Notes under the pieces: model-generated
Told to the model about the DNA's origin: nothing
What the model saw: the letters and a program-made list of their open reading frames with translations, nothing else
Databases searched by the model: none
Part shown: positions 52,404 through 61,477 of the stretch, in pieces
How positions within the stretch are numbered: the stretch's first letter is position 1
Layout: every line of letters begins with the position of its first letter
Source: Rubripirellula reticaptiva
Lineage (GTDB): Bacteria > Planctomycetota > Planctomycetia > Pirellulales > Pirellulaceae
Length of the DNA: 64,000 nt
NCBI RefSeq assembly: GCF_007860175.1
Contig: NZ_SJPX01000001.1
Location: forward strand, 1,116,001 to 1,180,000
Direction of reading: 5' to 3'
Position numbers and translations under genes: made by a program

Positions 52404-53666
52404 GTCATCGTCGTTGTTCGAATTGTCTTCGGTGTTTGCGCCGTTGAAGTCATCAATCACATCCAGCCTCAGTCGCCCGACGTCGTTGAAGTCTTCGACG
52501 TCATCGGGTTTCAGGAACAAGTGTTCGCTGGCGTCTTGATCACGGACAAAGAACCAACTTGACGTCGTCGCTGCCATTTCCACTCGGTCTGATACCGTTT
52601 TAATCTCGACGTCCGACGGTCGCGCCGCCCAAGCCTTGGGTGACGCCCACGGGGACGCTCCGCAGCTCAAGTCACGCAGGATGTCAGTCATGGCGACATC
52701 CGACGACGGCTGCGGCATTCGAATCGGACCGATGTCACTGATGATCATCGGAACGCGAATTTCTGGGCTTCGCAGGGGGCCGCAACCGCGACCAATCCAC
52801 CCGTTTTGGCCCAGCGAAAAACCGCCCGTGCCGACCACGATAAGCTGTGGATCATCGGCGCTGATCGATTGCAGCAAAATTTCGATCATCAAATCGATCA
52901 ACCGTACCTGACATCCATAGGTTCGCATCCACGACGTCACCAAGTCTGGATCCGACGAATCAGCTAACGACAACTTCGGCACAGTGACGGTTTCAAAAAT
53001 CGGCAGAGTCGGTTCAACGAGCCTTGCAGGTTCGGTGTTGCCGATCAGTTCAACTTCTTCTTCGTCGGCTTCGTGCGCTAGCAACTCGATTTCATCAATC
53101 GGAAACAACGACCGCGGCGCGTCCCACCGCGTCGACAAAAAATTGCTGTGCAGCCACATCACGCTCCAAGGTTCATCTTCGGCATCCCGTTCGACCGCTG
53201 CCGCGATCACCGATGCCAACTGAGTTGTTTCGATCTCGTCCGCGGGTTGGGCGTCTTGCTGGGTCGCTTGTGGCGGTAACGTGGTAACGCGATCAAAGCA
53301 TTTTGCGTCAGCCGCGATCGATGAATCGTCGGTGATCAAATCGACGGCTCCACTGCCTCGCCATGCATCGGCCCAGCTGTTATCGCCACCATCAAACCAG
53401 CGGCGCAAGACTGCGGCCGAGTCATCGTTGGTTGCGATCCAGCGATCCCAAACACAGCCTCCAGTGGCAATCGTGTCGATCGCCGGAGTCTGGTTCCACG
53501 ACGATCCGTAGCAACCGATTGCGGCCGTCGCCAGCGCGTCGAAGGAAAGCACGATCAACGGTTTGGTCAAACGACCATGATCGGACGCAGTGGAATCGGA
53601 CACAGGCGAGTCGTTGGGCGACGAAGGGGGGAGAGACGCACGGATTTTACCGCGTAATCGCGACAT
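52380..53666 (-). CDS. Sulfatase-fold protein lacking the catalytic cysteine
   Basis: 428 residues from ATG 53666, taken as start because the frame upstream to 53726 adds no recognisable feature. No signal peptide. The segment LIVLSFDALATAAIGCYGSS, then TPAIDTIATGGCVWDRWIAT, matches the N-terminus of sulfatases (DDL...CYG), but the second Asp is Ala. Where the formylglycine Cys should follow there is NDDSAAVLRRWF with no Cys/Ser-x-Pro/Ala-x-Arg. A later metal-type block (LIVVGTGGFSLGQNG) lacks Asp-His. The tail is acidic (VIDDFNGANTEDNSNNDDD). It is probably not an active sulfatase; a binding role is possible. Confidence 0.65.
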   Translation of the reverse strand: MSRLRGKIRASLPPSSPNDSPVSDSTASDHGRLTKPLIVLSFDALATAAIGCYGSSWNQTPAIDTIATGGCVWDRWIATNDDSAAVLRRWFDGGDNSWADAWRGSGAVDLITDDSSIAADAKCFDRVTTLPPQATQQDAQPADEIETTQLASVIAAAVERDAEDEPWSVMWLHSNFLSTRWDAPRSLFPIDEIELLAHEADEEEVELIGNTEPARLVEPTLPIFETVTVPKLSLADSSDPDLVTSWMRTYGCQVRLIDLMIEILLQSISADDPQLIVVGTGGFSLGQNGWIGRGCGPLRSPEIRVPMIISDIGPIRMPQPSSDVAMTDILRDLSCGASPWASPKAWAARPSDVEIKTVSDRVEMAATTSSWFFVRDQDASEHLFLKPDDVEDFNDVGRLRLDVIDDFNGANTEDNSNNDDDKKETSPI

Positions 53667-53898
53667 TCGTTGCAACCGTCGCGACAACCGGATTGGACCG
53701 AAGGTAACAGCTTCGGACTGGCCCACCCAGTCCCTGCGGTAACCTAGCGTTCACCGTCTCGATTCGCCTTTGCAACACGTGGCCGCCATTCATGTCGATT
53801 ATCACCGGCGTTTCCACTGTTTTCGTGTGGCAGTAAACTCCGGCGAATTTATCACTTTGACTCTCCACGCTTCTCGCTCCAATCCAATCAATTCACAG

Positions 53899-54705
53899 AT
53901 GGCCGACTCAAACTCCTCCTCTCGGCATACCCGATCCGTCGTTTGGGGTGTTCCCTTTGACCACGTCACGCTCGAGCAATCGATCGACAGCATCGACGAC
54001 ATGATCGCTGGGGGGGAAGCCGGTTATGTGATCACGGCGAACCTGAACTATGCAATGCTGAATCGTCGCAATCCAGACATGCATCCGATCACCCGGGACG
54101 CTGATCTGATACTCGCTGATGGACAGCCGATCGTATGGCGAAGTCGTCTGAACAAACAACCGCTGCCCGAGCGGGTTGCTGGCAGCGAGATGATCTACAA
54201 GTTGGCCCAGCGAGCCACGCAGAAGGGACACGGCATTTACTTCATGGGCGGCGAGCCAGGCGTTGCCGCCAAGTGCGCCGATCGTTTGTCTCGGCTGTAT
54301 CCCGGACTCGTGATCGCAGGAGTCGAGTCGCCTCCGTTTCGGAAGTTGACCGACGAAGAACAAGCCGAACAAGACGTTCGCATTAAAAAGTCGGGCGCCA
54401 AAATCTTGCTGGTCGCTTTTGGGCAACCCAAAGGCGAACGCTGGATCCACGAAAACTATCAACGGCTAGGTGTGCCCGTCTGTATCCAACTTGGTGCGTC
54501 GTTTGACTTCATCGCCGGAACCGCAAAGCGAGCGCCGATGATTTGGCAAAAGCTCGGCATGGAATGGGCCTACCGAATGATGAGCGATCCCAAGCGACTG
54601 GTACCTCGATACGCATCCAACGCTTCGTTCCTCGTCGGCGCGATCGTCGAAGACTGGCGTCAACTTGTCATTGGTTGGGGACTCTGGCCATCACCTCGCC
54701 AATGA
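53899..54705 (+). CDS. WecB/TagA/CpsF-family glycosyltransferase (GT26)
   Basis: 268 residues from ATG 53899. The open frame extends upstream to 53770 but the family starts near VVWGVPFDHVTLEQSIDSI. Conserved blocks are YVITANLNYAMLNRRNPDM, DADLILADGQPIVW (Asp-Gly), GIYFMGGEPGVA, and ILLVAFGQPKGERWIHEN near the C-terminus. Family members add N-acetylmannosamine-type or glucosyl residues to lipid carriers for envelope or capsule polymers. It is the first of three plus-strand genes, but 119 bases separate it from lemA, so co-transcription is uncertain. Confidence 0.92.
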   Translation: MADSNSSSRHTRSVVWGVPFDHVTLEQSIDSIDDMIAGGEAGYVITANLNYAMLNRRNPDMHPITRDADLILADGQPIVWRSRLNKQPLPERVAGSEMIYKLAQRATQKGHGIYFMGGEPGVAAKCADRLSRLYPGLVIAGVESPPFRKLTDEEQAEQDVRIKKSGAKILLVAFGQPKGERWIHENYQRLGVPVCIQLGASFDFIAGTAKRAPMIWQKLGMEWAYRMMSDPKRLVPRYASNASFLVGAIVEDWRQLVIGWGLWPSPRQ

Positions 54706-54824
54706 CCCGTCCCGCCAATCACCAACCAAGTAACCAGCGAACACTTCGTTCGCGCACAAACCTTTATCACGGACGAACCTCAAATACCCGACCGTTTTAA
54801 CCTTACTTTGCAGAGAACTTAGCC

Positions 54825-55436
54825 ATGTTGAATGCTCTCCTGATCGCCGGAACCGCCATCGTTTCCGTCGTCGCAGTCGCCACGATCATTATTCGGACGT
54901 ACAACCGTCTGGTCGCGGACAAGCAAATCGCAGGCAACAGCTTTGCTCAGATCGAAGTGCAGTTGAAACGGCGTTACGACTTGATCCCGTCGCTTGTCGA
55001 AGCCGTGCGGGCCTACCTCGGTCATGAACGCGAAACACTTGAAGCCGTCATCGCAGCCCGCAGTCAAGCGTCGTCCAAGTTGCCCGGCGTGGGGCAGCAA
55101 CTCAACGATCCAAACGTTGTCGGAACATGGGCGGCGTCGGAATCGGCACTCGGTGGTGCAATCGGGCGTTTGGCGATGGTGATCGAAGCCTATCCCGAAT
55201 TGAAAGCGAACGAGACCGTTGCTGGTCTTACCGAAGAATTGACCAGCACCGAAAATCGAATCGCGTTCGCTCGCGGACTGTACAACGACGGTGCGACCAC
55301 GTTCAACATTCGTCGCCAAAGTTTCCCAGCGATTGTCTTCGCCGCCGCAATCGGTTTTGGCGATGACTTGGTCTGCTTGCAATTCGACGACCAGCCGGAA
55401 ATCCATCAAGTGCCAGCCGTCGAATTGGTCGCGTAG
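54825..55436 (+). CDS. LemA family protein
   Basis: 203 residues. An N-terminal membrane helix (LIAGTAIVSVVAVATIIIRT) is followed by the family block VQLKRRYDLIPSLVEAVRAYLG and ENRIAFARGLYNDGATTFN. LemA proteins have a helical bundle exposed to the outside or cytoplasm and often sit next to an M48/HtpX-type protease, as here (77 bases downstream after the stop). Exact role unknown. Confidence 0.92.
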   Translation: MLNALLIAGTAIVSVVAVATIIIRTYNRLVADKQIAGNSFAQIEVQLKRRYDLIPSLVEAVRAYLGHERETLEAVIAARSQASSKLPGVGQQLNDPNVVGTWAASESALGGAIGRLAMVIEAYPELKANETVAGLTEELTSTENRIAFARGLYNDGATTFNIRRQSFPAIVFAAAIGFGDDLVCLQFDDQPEIHQVPAVELVA

Positions 55437-55552
55437 TGTAGCGTTGACGGACGTTCCGTCGTTCGAATTAGAACAACAACCCACTGGCTGATCGCGGAAC
55501 ACTGATCTTTTTTATGGTACGGTTCCGGGTTGCCAACTTGGATGAAACGCCC

Positions 55553-57142
55553 ATGTTTGACTTTCTAGCTCGAAAAACGCGAGCAATGCGTGCTTCGGCT
55601 CGATGGTTTGCGTTGGTGTTTGTGACGCAGGTGTTCACGGTCGTCTCGACAGGTGTGGCGGTCGGCTATCTGTTGGTGTTTCCCGTTGTGTTCGCGTTCG
55701 CGTACCATAATTCGAACGCACCCCGTGATGGTCTGCTGAACGAATACGGACGCGAAGTTGACAAAATCGAATACTCCGTCGCGCGAGCGTTTACAAAATC
55801 GTTTGATGACTCGATCTCCGCTGAAGACCGTTGTGTCGACCCCCATCGCGTTTTTTGGTTCACGTCTTTATTAGGCGTCGCATCGACGGCCGCAGGATTG
55901 CTGTGCATCACAGCGATTGAACGCCATCGCATTCAGCGCGGCGGTGGCTGGGCCATCGGATTGGCGATGGGTGGACGTCGTGTCGATGCGATGGCCAACT
56001 TGGACCAACGCCGTGTGATCAATGTCGTCGAAGAAGTATCGATTGCGTACGGCACCACGCCACCAACTGTATTCATCTTACCAGCTGAAATGGGCATCAA
56101 TGTCTTCGCGGCGGGTTTGACGCCTGAGGATTGTATTCTGTGTATCACCGATGGCGCGGTGCAGTACTTGAAGCGTGACGAAATGCAAGCTGTGGTGGCG
56201 CATGAAATGAGCCACCTGATTCATGGCGATACGCTGCTCGGAACGCGGATGACGGCGATTCTGTTAGGCTTGCAAAGCATTCGGGTGCTCGCCGAGATGT
56301 TGTTCACGTTAGGACGGGATCTTGCGGACGCTGATTTGCGAAGCTGTGTGCTGGGGTATCTGTCGATGTTGGTCGGGGCAGTGCTGTGGCCGTTTGGATT
56401 GTTCGGTGTGTTGGCTGCGACCGTACTGACGATGTCGATCGGACGTTCGCGAGAGACCGTTGCCGATGCCGAAGCAGTCGCCCGAACTCGAAATCCACAA
56501 CCGCTTGCCAATGCGCTGCGGCGAATTTGGGGACACCCGGCCGGCGGCAGCGTGCGGCATCCGATGACTTCGCTGATTGCGCCAATGCTGTTCGTTGAAC
56601 CCTCCATCACGCACCGTTGGTTTTCGACGCATCCACCGCTGCAAGATCGTATCGCAGCGATCGATCCAGCCGGCGACACGGTTCCGATCTACCACGACGA
56701 TGTGTTGGTCGCGCCAAGTCATAACGAATCACGCCCAGCCGCAGAGATCATGAATTTTGTGTTCGCGGGTGCTTTGTTAACGAGCGACCAACCGAGGTCG
56801 AAACGGCCCGATTCGAAAACGCTTGATCCGGATCAGTTTGCTGCGGCGTCAGCGGTCATCTTGTCGGCTCTGAGTGCATGCGACGGTGAAACGACAATCT
56901 CGGACTACGAATTCATGCGTGGCTGGGCGCAACTTGGCTTGGGCGAAGCCAATCGAATCTCGGCCGATCACCTGGATGACGCGTTGTTCCGCGAGGCGAC
57001 CGAGACCCTCACTGCGGCGACACCACCGCAAAAACAAAGAGTTCTGGCTGCGATCGCCAACACCATCTCAAGCGATGGCCGCATGAGCCCCGAAGAAGCC
57101 GCCATGCTAGAAACCGTTCAGGCCGCTTGCCAAGTCTCTTAA
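55553..57142 (+). CDS. M48-family membrane metalloprotease with a TerB-like C-terminal region
   Basis: 529 residues from ATG 55553; an upstream in-frame ATG at 55514 adds 13. Two membrane helices (about 15-50 and 105-125) precede the catalytic domain. The zinc site is VVAHEMSHLIHGD (HExxH), with a third Glu in SRETVADAEAV. Further helices lie at about 215-290. The segment from about 430 (FAAASAVILSALSACDGETTIS ... LTAATPPQKQRVLAAIANTIS) resembles TerB-like tellurite-resistance helices, a tail not seen in HtpX. Such proteases degrade misfolded membrane proteins. It is likely co-transcribed with lemA. Confidence 0.88.
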   Translation: MFDFLARKTRAMRASARWFALVFVTQVFTVVSTGVAVGYLLVFPVVFAFAYHNSNAPRDGLLNEYGREVDKIEYSVARAFTKSFDDSISAEDRCVDPHRVFWFTSLLGVASTAAGLLCITAIERHRIQRGGGWAIGLAMGGRRVDAMANLDQRRVINVVEEVSIAYGTTPPTVFILPAEMGINVFAAGLTPEDCILCITDGAVQYLKRDEMQAVVAHEMSHLIHGDTLLGTRMTAILLGLQSIRVLAEMLFTLGRDLADADLRSCVLGYLSMLVGAVLWPFGLFGVLAATVLTMSIGRSRETVADAEAVARTRNPQPLANALRRIWGHPAGGSVRHPMTSLIAPMLFVEPSITHRWFSTHPPLQDRIAAIDPAGDTVPIYHDDVLVAPSHNESRPAAEIMNFVFAGALLTSDQPRSKRPDSKTLDPDQFAAASAVILSALSACDGETTISDYEFMRGWAQLGLGEANRISADHLDDALFREATETLTAATPPQKQRVLAAIANTISSDGRMSPEEAAMLETVQAACQVS

Positions 57143-57858
57143 CCGAGGCAAATGCAACTGCATGACGTTGGTCGTGTATTCTTCATGATGGAAGTCACGA
57201 TTGCGTTTCCATCGTTGGGAAGCTGCGGCTGAGGAATGCGATGACGTTTGCGGAGCCTTGTTCTTCGATTGTTTGATCGAAACCTGAAACGTGGTACAGC
57301 GACTGCTTGGGTTTTTGATGTTACATGTTTTGATCGCGGTGACCGTGTTGTGCGTTCAGGTTCCTGATTGCTTTATTCACGGCACTCATTCACACATGCA
57401 TCATCCACGAACTCACGCGGTCGTCTTTCTGCGCCGTAGCCCTTGGTCGGGTACTTTTTCTGGTCGCTGGCTTGGATTTACATTTCGGTAAGTCGGTCAG
57501 GATCAGCGTGTGCTATCAGGTCTTGTTTGACTGAATTCCGTGGTTGTTTTTGATCGCGCAAACACTATGGTGTGATCACCATCGCACTGGCAATGCTGAC
57601 CATCATCGTTGCACTTGGTCGGGTGAAGTGGGGATATGCGGTCGGCGTCGACGCTGCGGCCTGTCTTTTCGCTGCAATCGTTTCGGAGTCGATTGAGCGA
57701 GTTGTACTAGGACATGCTTGGGGCACGTACCAGCACATGACGGGTACGCGCCGCGCTTCATTGACCGCGGTGCTGTCGGCAGCGACATTTGCCGCGATCC
57801 ATCATGAAAGCGGCCACTCGCTGGGCCGCCGAATAAACTACAGCCGATCGAACTGCGA
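57143..57858. other. Unexplained region with scattered hydrophobic open frames
   Basis: About 715 bases between the M48 gene and the convergent dihydrolipoyl dehydrogenase gene. Two short plus-strand frames (57291-57491 and 57572-57862) encode hydrophobic stretches, and the second has a GTG start and ends inside the lpdA stop. They may be fragments of a broken membrane-protein gene. No homology was recognised. Confidence 0.35.
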
Positions 57859-59301
57859 TTAAGCCGAGGGCGTTGTCTTCTTTTTCGGCTTGTAGACTTC
57901 CGTTGCCGTACCGTAGTGAACTTCGCCAGCGTTCATCAGCGTTTCGCTGAGCGTTGGGTGCGGGTGAACCGATTCGGTGATGTCATGAACTTCACAACCC
58001 ATTTCGATTGCCAACACAGCTTCGGCAATCAGTTCGCCAGCGCCACTGCCGACGATGCCGCAACCAAGCACGCGGTTGGTTTCGGGGTCGACCAACCATT
58101 TGGTCAGGCCATCGGTGATTCCGAGTGCCTGAGCCCGGCCGCTGGCCGCCCACGGATAGACTTCGACGTCCACGGTGATTCCGTCGCGTTTCGCTTCGTC
58201 TTCGGTTAAACCAGCCCAAGCGATTTCGGGATCGGTGAAGACGACCGCGGGAATTGCGCGCTTGTCGAACACGGCTGGCTTGCCCGCGATGACTTCGGCA
58301 GCAACGCGTCCTTCGTGAGTCGCTTTGTGAGCCAGCATGGGATCGCCGGCGACGTCACCGATTGCAAAGATGTTGGTGTCAGCGGTGCGTTGTTGGTTGT
58401 CACAGACAATGAAGCCACGCGCGTTGACTTCGACCTTCGTGTTTTCCAAACCTAGGCCTTTGGTGACCGGTCGGCGACCGATGCTGACCAGGACGCGGTC
58501 GTATTGTTCGTGGCCGAATTTGCCGGGGCCTTCAAATGTGACTTCGATCTTGTCGCCGACTTCGGTCAGCGAACCGACTTTGGTGTTTAAGAAGACTCGT
58601 TCTTCACACATCTTGTTGATGCGTTTGGCGAGCGGTTTGACCAAGTCGCGATCGGCACCCGGCAGCAGAGTTTCGGTCATTTCGACGACTGAAACCTTGG
58701 AGCCCAGGTGAGCGTAGACGCTGCCCATCTCCAAGCCGATGTAACCACCACCGATGACCAATAGGTTGTCGGGGATGTCGGCAAGTTTTAGAGCACCGGT
58801 GCTGTCCATGACTCGGTCGCTGCCGATGTCGAATGCCGGTGGCATCGCAGGCACACTGCCGGTGGCGATGATGCAGTGATCGAAGGTCAGTTGACCGCCT
58901 TCGGGGATCGAAGCGTCGTCGCCTTCAAGTTTTAGTGTGGTCGAGTTCACAAAGCTGCCACGCGCTTTGATGATTGTCACGTTTCGGCGTTTGGCCAGAT
59001 TGCCAAGGCCACCGGTCAAGTTCGAGATCACTTTGTCTTTTCGGGCGCGAACTTTATCGACGTCGATCTTAGGTTTGCCGGCGTACTCGACGCCCCATTC
59101 GGCGCCCAGTTCGGCGACTTCGCTGATCACTTTGGCAACGTGAAGCAAAGCCTTGCTAGGGATGCATCCACGAAGCAAGCAAGTACCGCCTAGTGTTGGC
59201 GAGGCTTCGACGATGGTGACTTGAAGACCTTCGTCGGCAGCCAAGAAAGCAGCCGCATAACCACCGGGGCCACCACCGAGAACAACAACGGGCGAATGCA
59301 T
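57859..59301 (-). CDS. lpdA: Dihydrolipoyl dehydrogenase (E3)
   Basis: FAD-dependent disulfide oxidoreductase of 480 residues that reoxidises the dihydrolipoyl group of 2-oxoacid dehydrogenases or the glycine cleavage system. FAD site: VVVLGGGPGGYAAAFLAA at the N-terminus. Redox pair: Cys41 and Cys46 in GGTCLLRGCIPSK. NAD domain: LLVIGGGYIGLEMGSVYAHLG. The C-terminal catalytic His is in HPHPTLSE. No E1 or E2 gene is adjacent. It is followed at a distance by rpsD on the same strand, with no sign of shared function. Confidence 0.95.
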   Translation of the reverse strand: MHSPVVVLGGGPGGYAAAFLAADEGLQVTIVEASPTLGGTCLLRGCIPSKALLHVAKVISEVAELGAEWGVEYAGKPKIDVDKVRARKDKVISNLTGGLGNLAKRRNVTIIKARGSFVNSTTLKLEGDDASIPEGGQLTFDHCIIATGSVPAMPPAFDIGSDRVMDSTGALKLADIPDNLLVIGGGYIGLEMGSVYAHLGSKVSVVEMTETLLPGADRDLVKPLAKRINKMCEERVFLNTKVGSLTEVGDKIEVTFEGPGKFGHEQYDRVLVSIGRRPVTKGLGLENTKVEVNARGFIVCDNQQRTADTNIFAIGDVAGDPMLAHKATHEGRVAAEVIAGKPAVFDKRAIPAVVFTDPEIAWAGLTEDEAKRDGITVDVEVYPWAASGRAQALGITDGLTKWLVDPETNRVLGCGIVGSGAGELIAEAVLAIEMGCEVHDITESVHPHPTLSETLMNAGEVHYGTATEVYKPKKKTTPSA

Positions 59302-59358
59302 GAGTCTAATACTTCGGTTGGAAAGTGAATCGCCGAGGACGGCGAAAATGTGTGTGTC

Positions 59359-59401
59359 AAAAAACGATCCGCACGAGCCGGGAACAGCGCGTGCGGATCG
59401 T
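59359..59401 (-). terminator. Rho-independent terminator of rpsD
   Basis: A 12-bp perfect stem (ACGATCCGCACG with CGTGCGGATCGT), with a GC-rich loop of 14 bases, ends in six T residues on the minus strand, 65 bases after the rpsD stop codon. Confidence 0.88.
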
Positions 59402-59465
59402 CTTTAATTATAGTCGTATTTCGAATCGCGAACGATCGTCATACCAGTAGTGGTGAACGCGGGCG

Positions 59466-60074
59466 TTATCGTGACAAGAATTCGACGACGCTGTTCGCGT
59501 CCACTGGCAAGCTGATGTCGCTAGGGCCAGGCTTGCCCAGTACGGTTGCTTTCAAGTTTTCGCTATCGAACGAAACCCAATCCAGGGCGTCCGGCGAAGC
59601 GTTGGCGATGACGCCACGGTAAACGTTCTTCAGGTTTTCGCGGCCGCGGACTTCGATGATGTCACCAGGACGCAAGATATAGCTTGGCGAAGTGACCTTC
59701 ACACCGTTGACGCGGAAGTGGCCGTGGCCGATTCCTTGGCGAGCTTGCGGACGGGTCTTGGTGAATCCTACGCGGCGGATCACGTTGTCCAAACGGCTTT
59801 CGCACATCAGCAGCAATAACTCACCGGTGTTACCGGGCTTGTGGCTGACGGCATCGAAACAGCGACGCAGTTGACGTTCGCCCAAGCCATAATAGTGCTT
59901 GATCTTTTGCTTCTCCATCAACGCCAAACCGTAGTTACTTGGTCGACGTCCACGGACGTGCATACCGGGCGGTGTGGGGCGGCGGTCGAGTGCTCGCGCG
60001 GCGCCAGCAGTTTCATAAATCAGGACGCCAAGACGACGGTTGATGCGAGCTTTCGGGCCGGTGTAACGGGCCAT
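59466..60074 (-). CDS. rpsD: 30S ribosomal protein S4
   Basis: 202 residues from ATG 60074, which has AAAGG nine bases upstream; the TTG at 60080 would only add two residues. The family start is MARYTGPKARINRRLG. The S4 domain shows LLLMCESRLDNVIRRVGF and ILRPGDIIEVRG. The zinc-binding Cys set of some S4 proteins is absent, so this is the Cys-free form. It stands alone, separated from other ribosomal genes, as is usual in planctomycetes where these operons are broken up. It ends at the terminator at 59359. Confidence 0.96.
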   Translation of the reverse strand: MARYTGPKARINRRLGVLIYETAGAARALDRRPTPPGMHVRGRRPSNYGLALMEKQKIKHYYGLGERQLRRCFDAVSHKPGNTGELLLLMCESRLDNVIRRVGFTKTRPQARQGIGHGHFRVNGVKVTSPSYILRPGDIIEVRGRENLKNVYRGVIANASPDALDWVSFDSENLKATVLGKPGPSDISLPVDANSVVEFLSR

Positions 60075-60447
60075 GGGCAATGCCTTTCTTTCCGCGGGCT
60101 ATAAAAGCCATGCGGGCTTGGGGGGGAACGTGGTCGAGCGAGTTGAAACCAGAGACGTCACTGAAAGAAGTGTTTTGCAGTGTTTTACGATGTTTTCAAA
60201 CTTCGCCGGCCGGCGTGATCCGTATGGGGCTAGAACGATTCCAGCCCGCAGGTCACGCGGGATTTTCGGTAAGGGGCAAAGTTTGGCTGGAAAAGCCGGT
60301 TTTTGCAAGGGCAAGCACCTGACGACTTTCTCGGGTTTTCGGTACCGTGGCAGCCGCAGGTCCCGAATTCGACCGTGAACGCAGATCACGCCGGTCCGGG
60401 CCCACGGAAATAACGCAGAATCCCCCCAAACAAGAAACTATCGCAAG
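60075..60447. other. Divergent promoter region of rpsD and the sugar kinase gene
   Basis: No gene seen. It holds a short CCCGC/GCGGG hairpin near 60248. An S4 autoregulatory leader would be expected on the minus strand side, but no known S4 leader fold was recognised. Confidence 0.4.
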
Positions 60448-61440
60448 ATGACTGATTTTGACGTATTTGGCGTTGGAAACGCTTTGGTCGATATCCAAGC
60501 GACCGTCGAAGATGCCGTGCTCTCCGAATTGAACGTCGATAAAGGCATCATGACGCTGGTGGACGATGCTCGCCAACGCGAAGTGCTGGGACTACTAGAC
60601 GGTCGCCCCCTAAACCGCTGTGCCGGTGGATCAGCGGCCAATACGATCGTCGCGGTCGCCGAATTTGGTGGCAAATCGGCATTCGTGGGCAAGATCGGCA
60701 ATGACGAAGTCGGCAAGTTCTTTTTGAAGGACATGCAGGACTTGGGCATTCATATCGACGTCGAACCGGCTGACGACTCAACCGGCACCTGTGCGGTGCT
60801 GATCACCGAAGACGCCCAGCGAACGATGCTGACCAATTTGGGTGCGTCGGTGACGTTGACCGAAAACGACATCGACGAAGAATTGATCAAGCGATCCAAG
60901 TACATCTACGTCGAGGGATACCTGTTTACCGGCGAGAACACCAAGGCAGCCGCCTATCGTGCGATGGACTTGGCTCAAAAGCACGGCGTCAAAATCGCCT
61001 TCACGGCTTCGGACCCGTTCCTGATCAACATGCTTCGCGACGAGATCTGGGAACTAGTTACTGGGCCGGTTGATTTGCTGTTTTGCAACGAAGAAGAAGC
61101 AAAAAGTCTGACCGGTGAATCCGACCCGATCGCTTGTGCCAAGGCGATCCATGATCACGCAGAAAACGTCGCACTGACGTTGGGCGAAAAAGGCTCAATC
61201 ATCATGCACGGCGGCGAAGCGTTCCCGATCGAAGGCGTCGCCGTGAAGGCGATCGACACGACCGGTGCGGGCGATATGTACGCCGGCGCGCTGTTATTCG
61301 GAATCACGAATGGCATGTCGTGGCGCCAAGCTGGCCACTTGGCCAGCGAAGCATCCGCAAGAGTTGTGGCTCAAATGGGCGCACGTTTGGAACGCAAGTT
61401 CACCGCAGCCGAAATTGAAGCTCTTTCGAGTTTGGCTTAA
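60448..61440 (+). CDS. PfkB-family carbohydrate or adenosine kinase
   Basis: 330 residues, typical length. N-terminal glycine region: [15 protein letters not shown] and later [20 protein letters not shown] (substrate-binding GG). The C-terminal catalytic motif is [18 protein letters not shown] with the base Asp. The overall pattern (KGIMTLVDD, then [11 protein letters not shown]) is closest to bacterial adenosine kinases of this family, but ribokinase- or fructokinase-like activity is not excluded. ATP and Mg2+ are the cosubstrates. No operon partners. Confidence 0.9.
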   Translation: MTDFDVFGVGNALVDIQATVEDAVLSELNVDKGIMTLVDDARQREVLGLLDGRPLNRCAGGSAANTIVAVAEFGGKSAFVGKIGNDEVGKFFLKDMQDLGIHIDVEPADDSTGTCAVLITEDAQRTMLTNLGASVTLTENDIDEELIKRSKYIYVEGYLFTGENTKAAAYRAMDLAQKHGVKIAFTASDPFLINMLRDEIWELVTGPVDLLFCNEEEAKSLTGESDPIACAKAIHDHAENVALTLGEKGSIIMHGGEAFPIEGVAVKAIDTTGAGDMYAGALLFGITNGMSWRQAGHLASEASARVVAQMGARLERKFTAAEIEALSSLA

Positions 61441-61477
61441 CACCGTCGCCAGTCACAGACTGGTCACCACATACCGG

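Noticed and set aside
54908-55502. Antisense frame opposite the lemA gene
   Set aside because: No signal, start context or domain; LemA motifs on the plus strand are clear.
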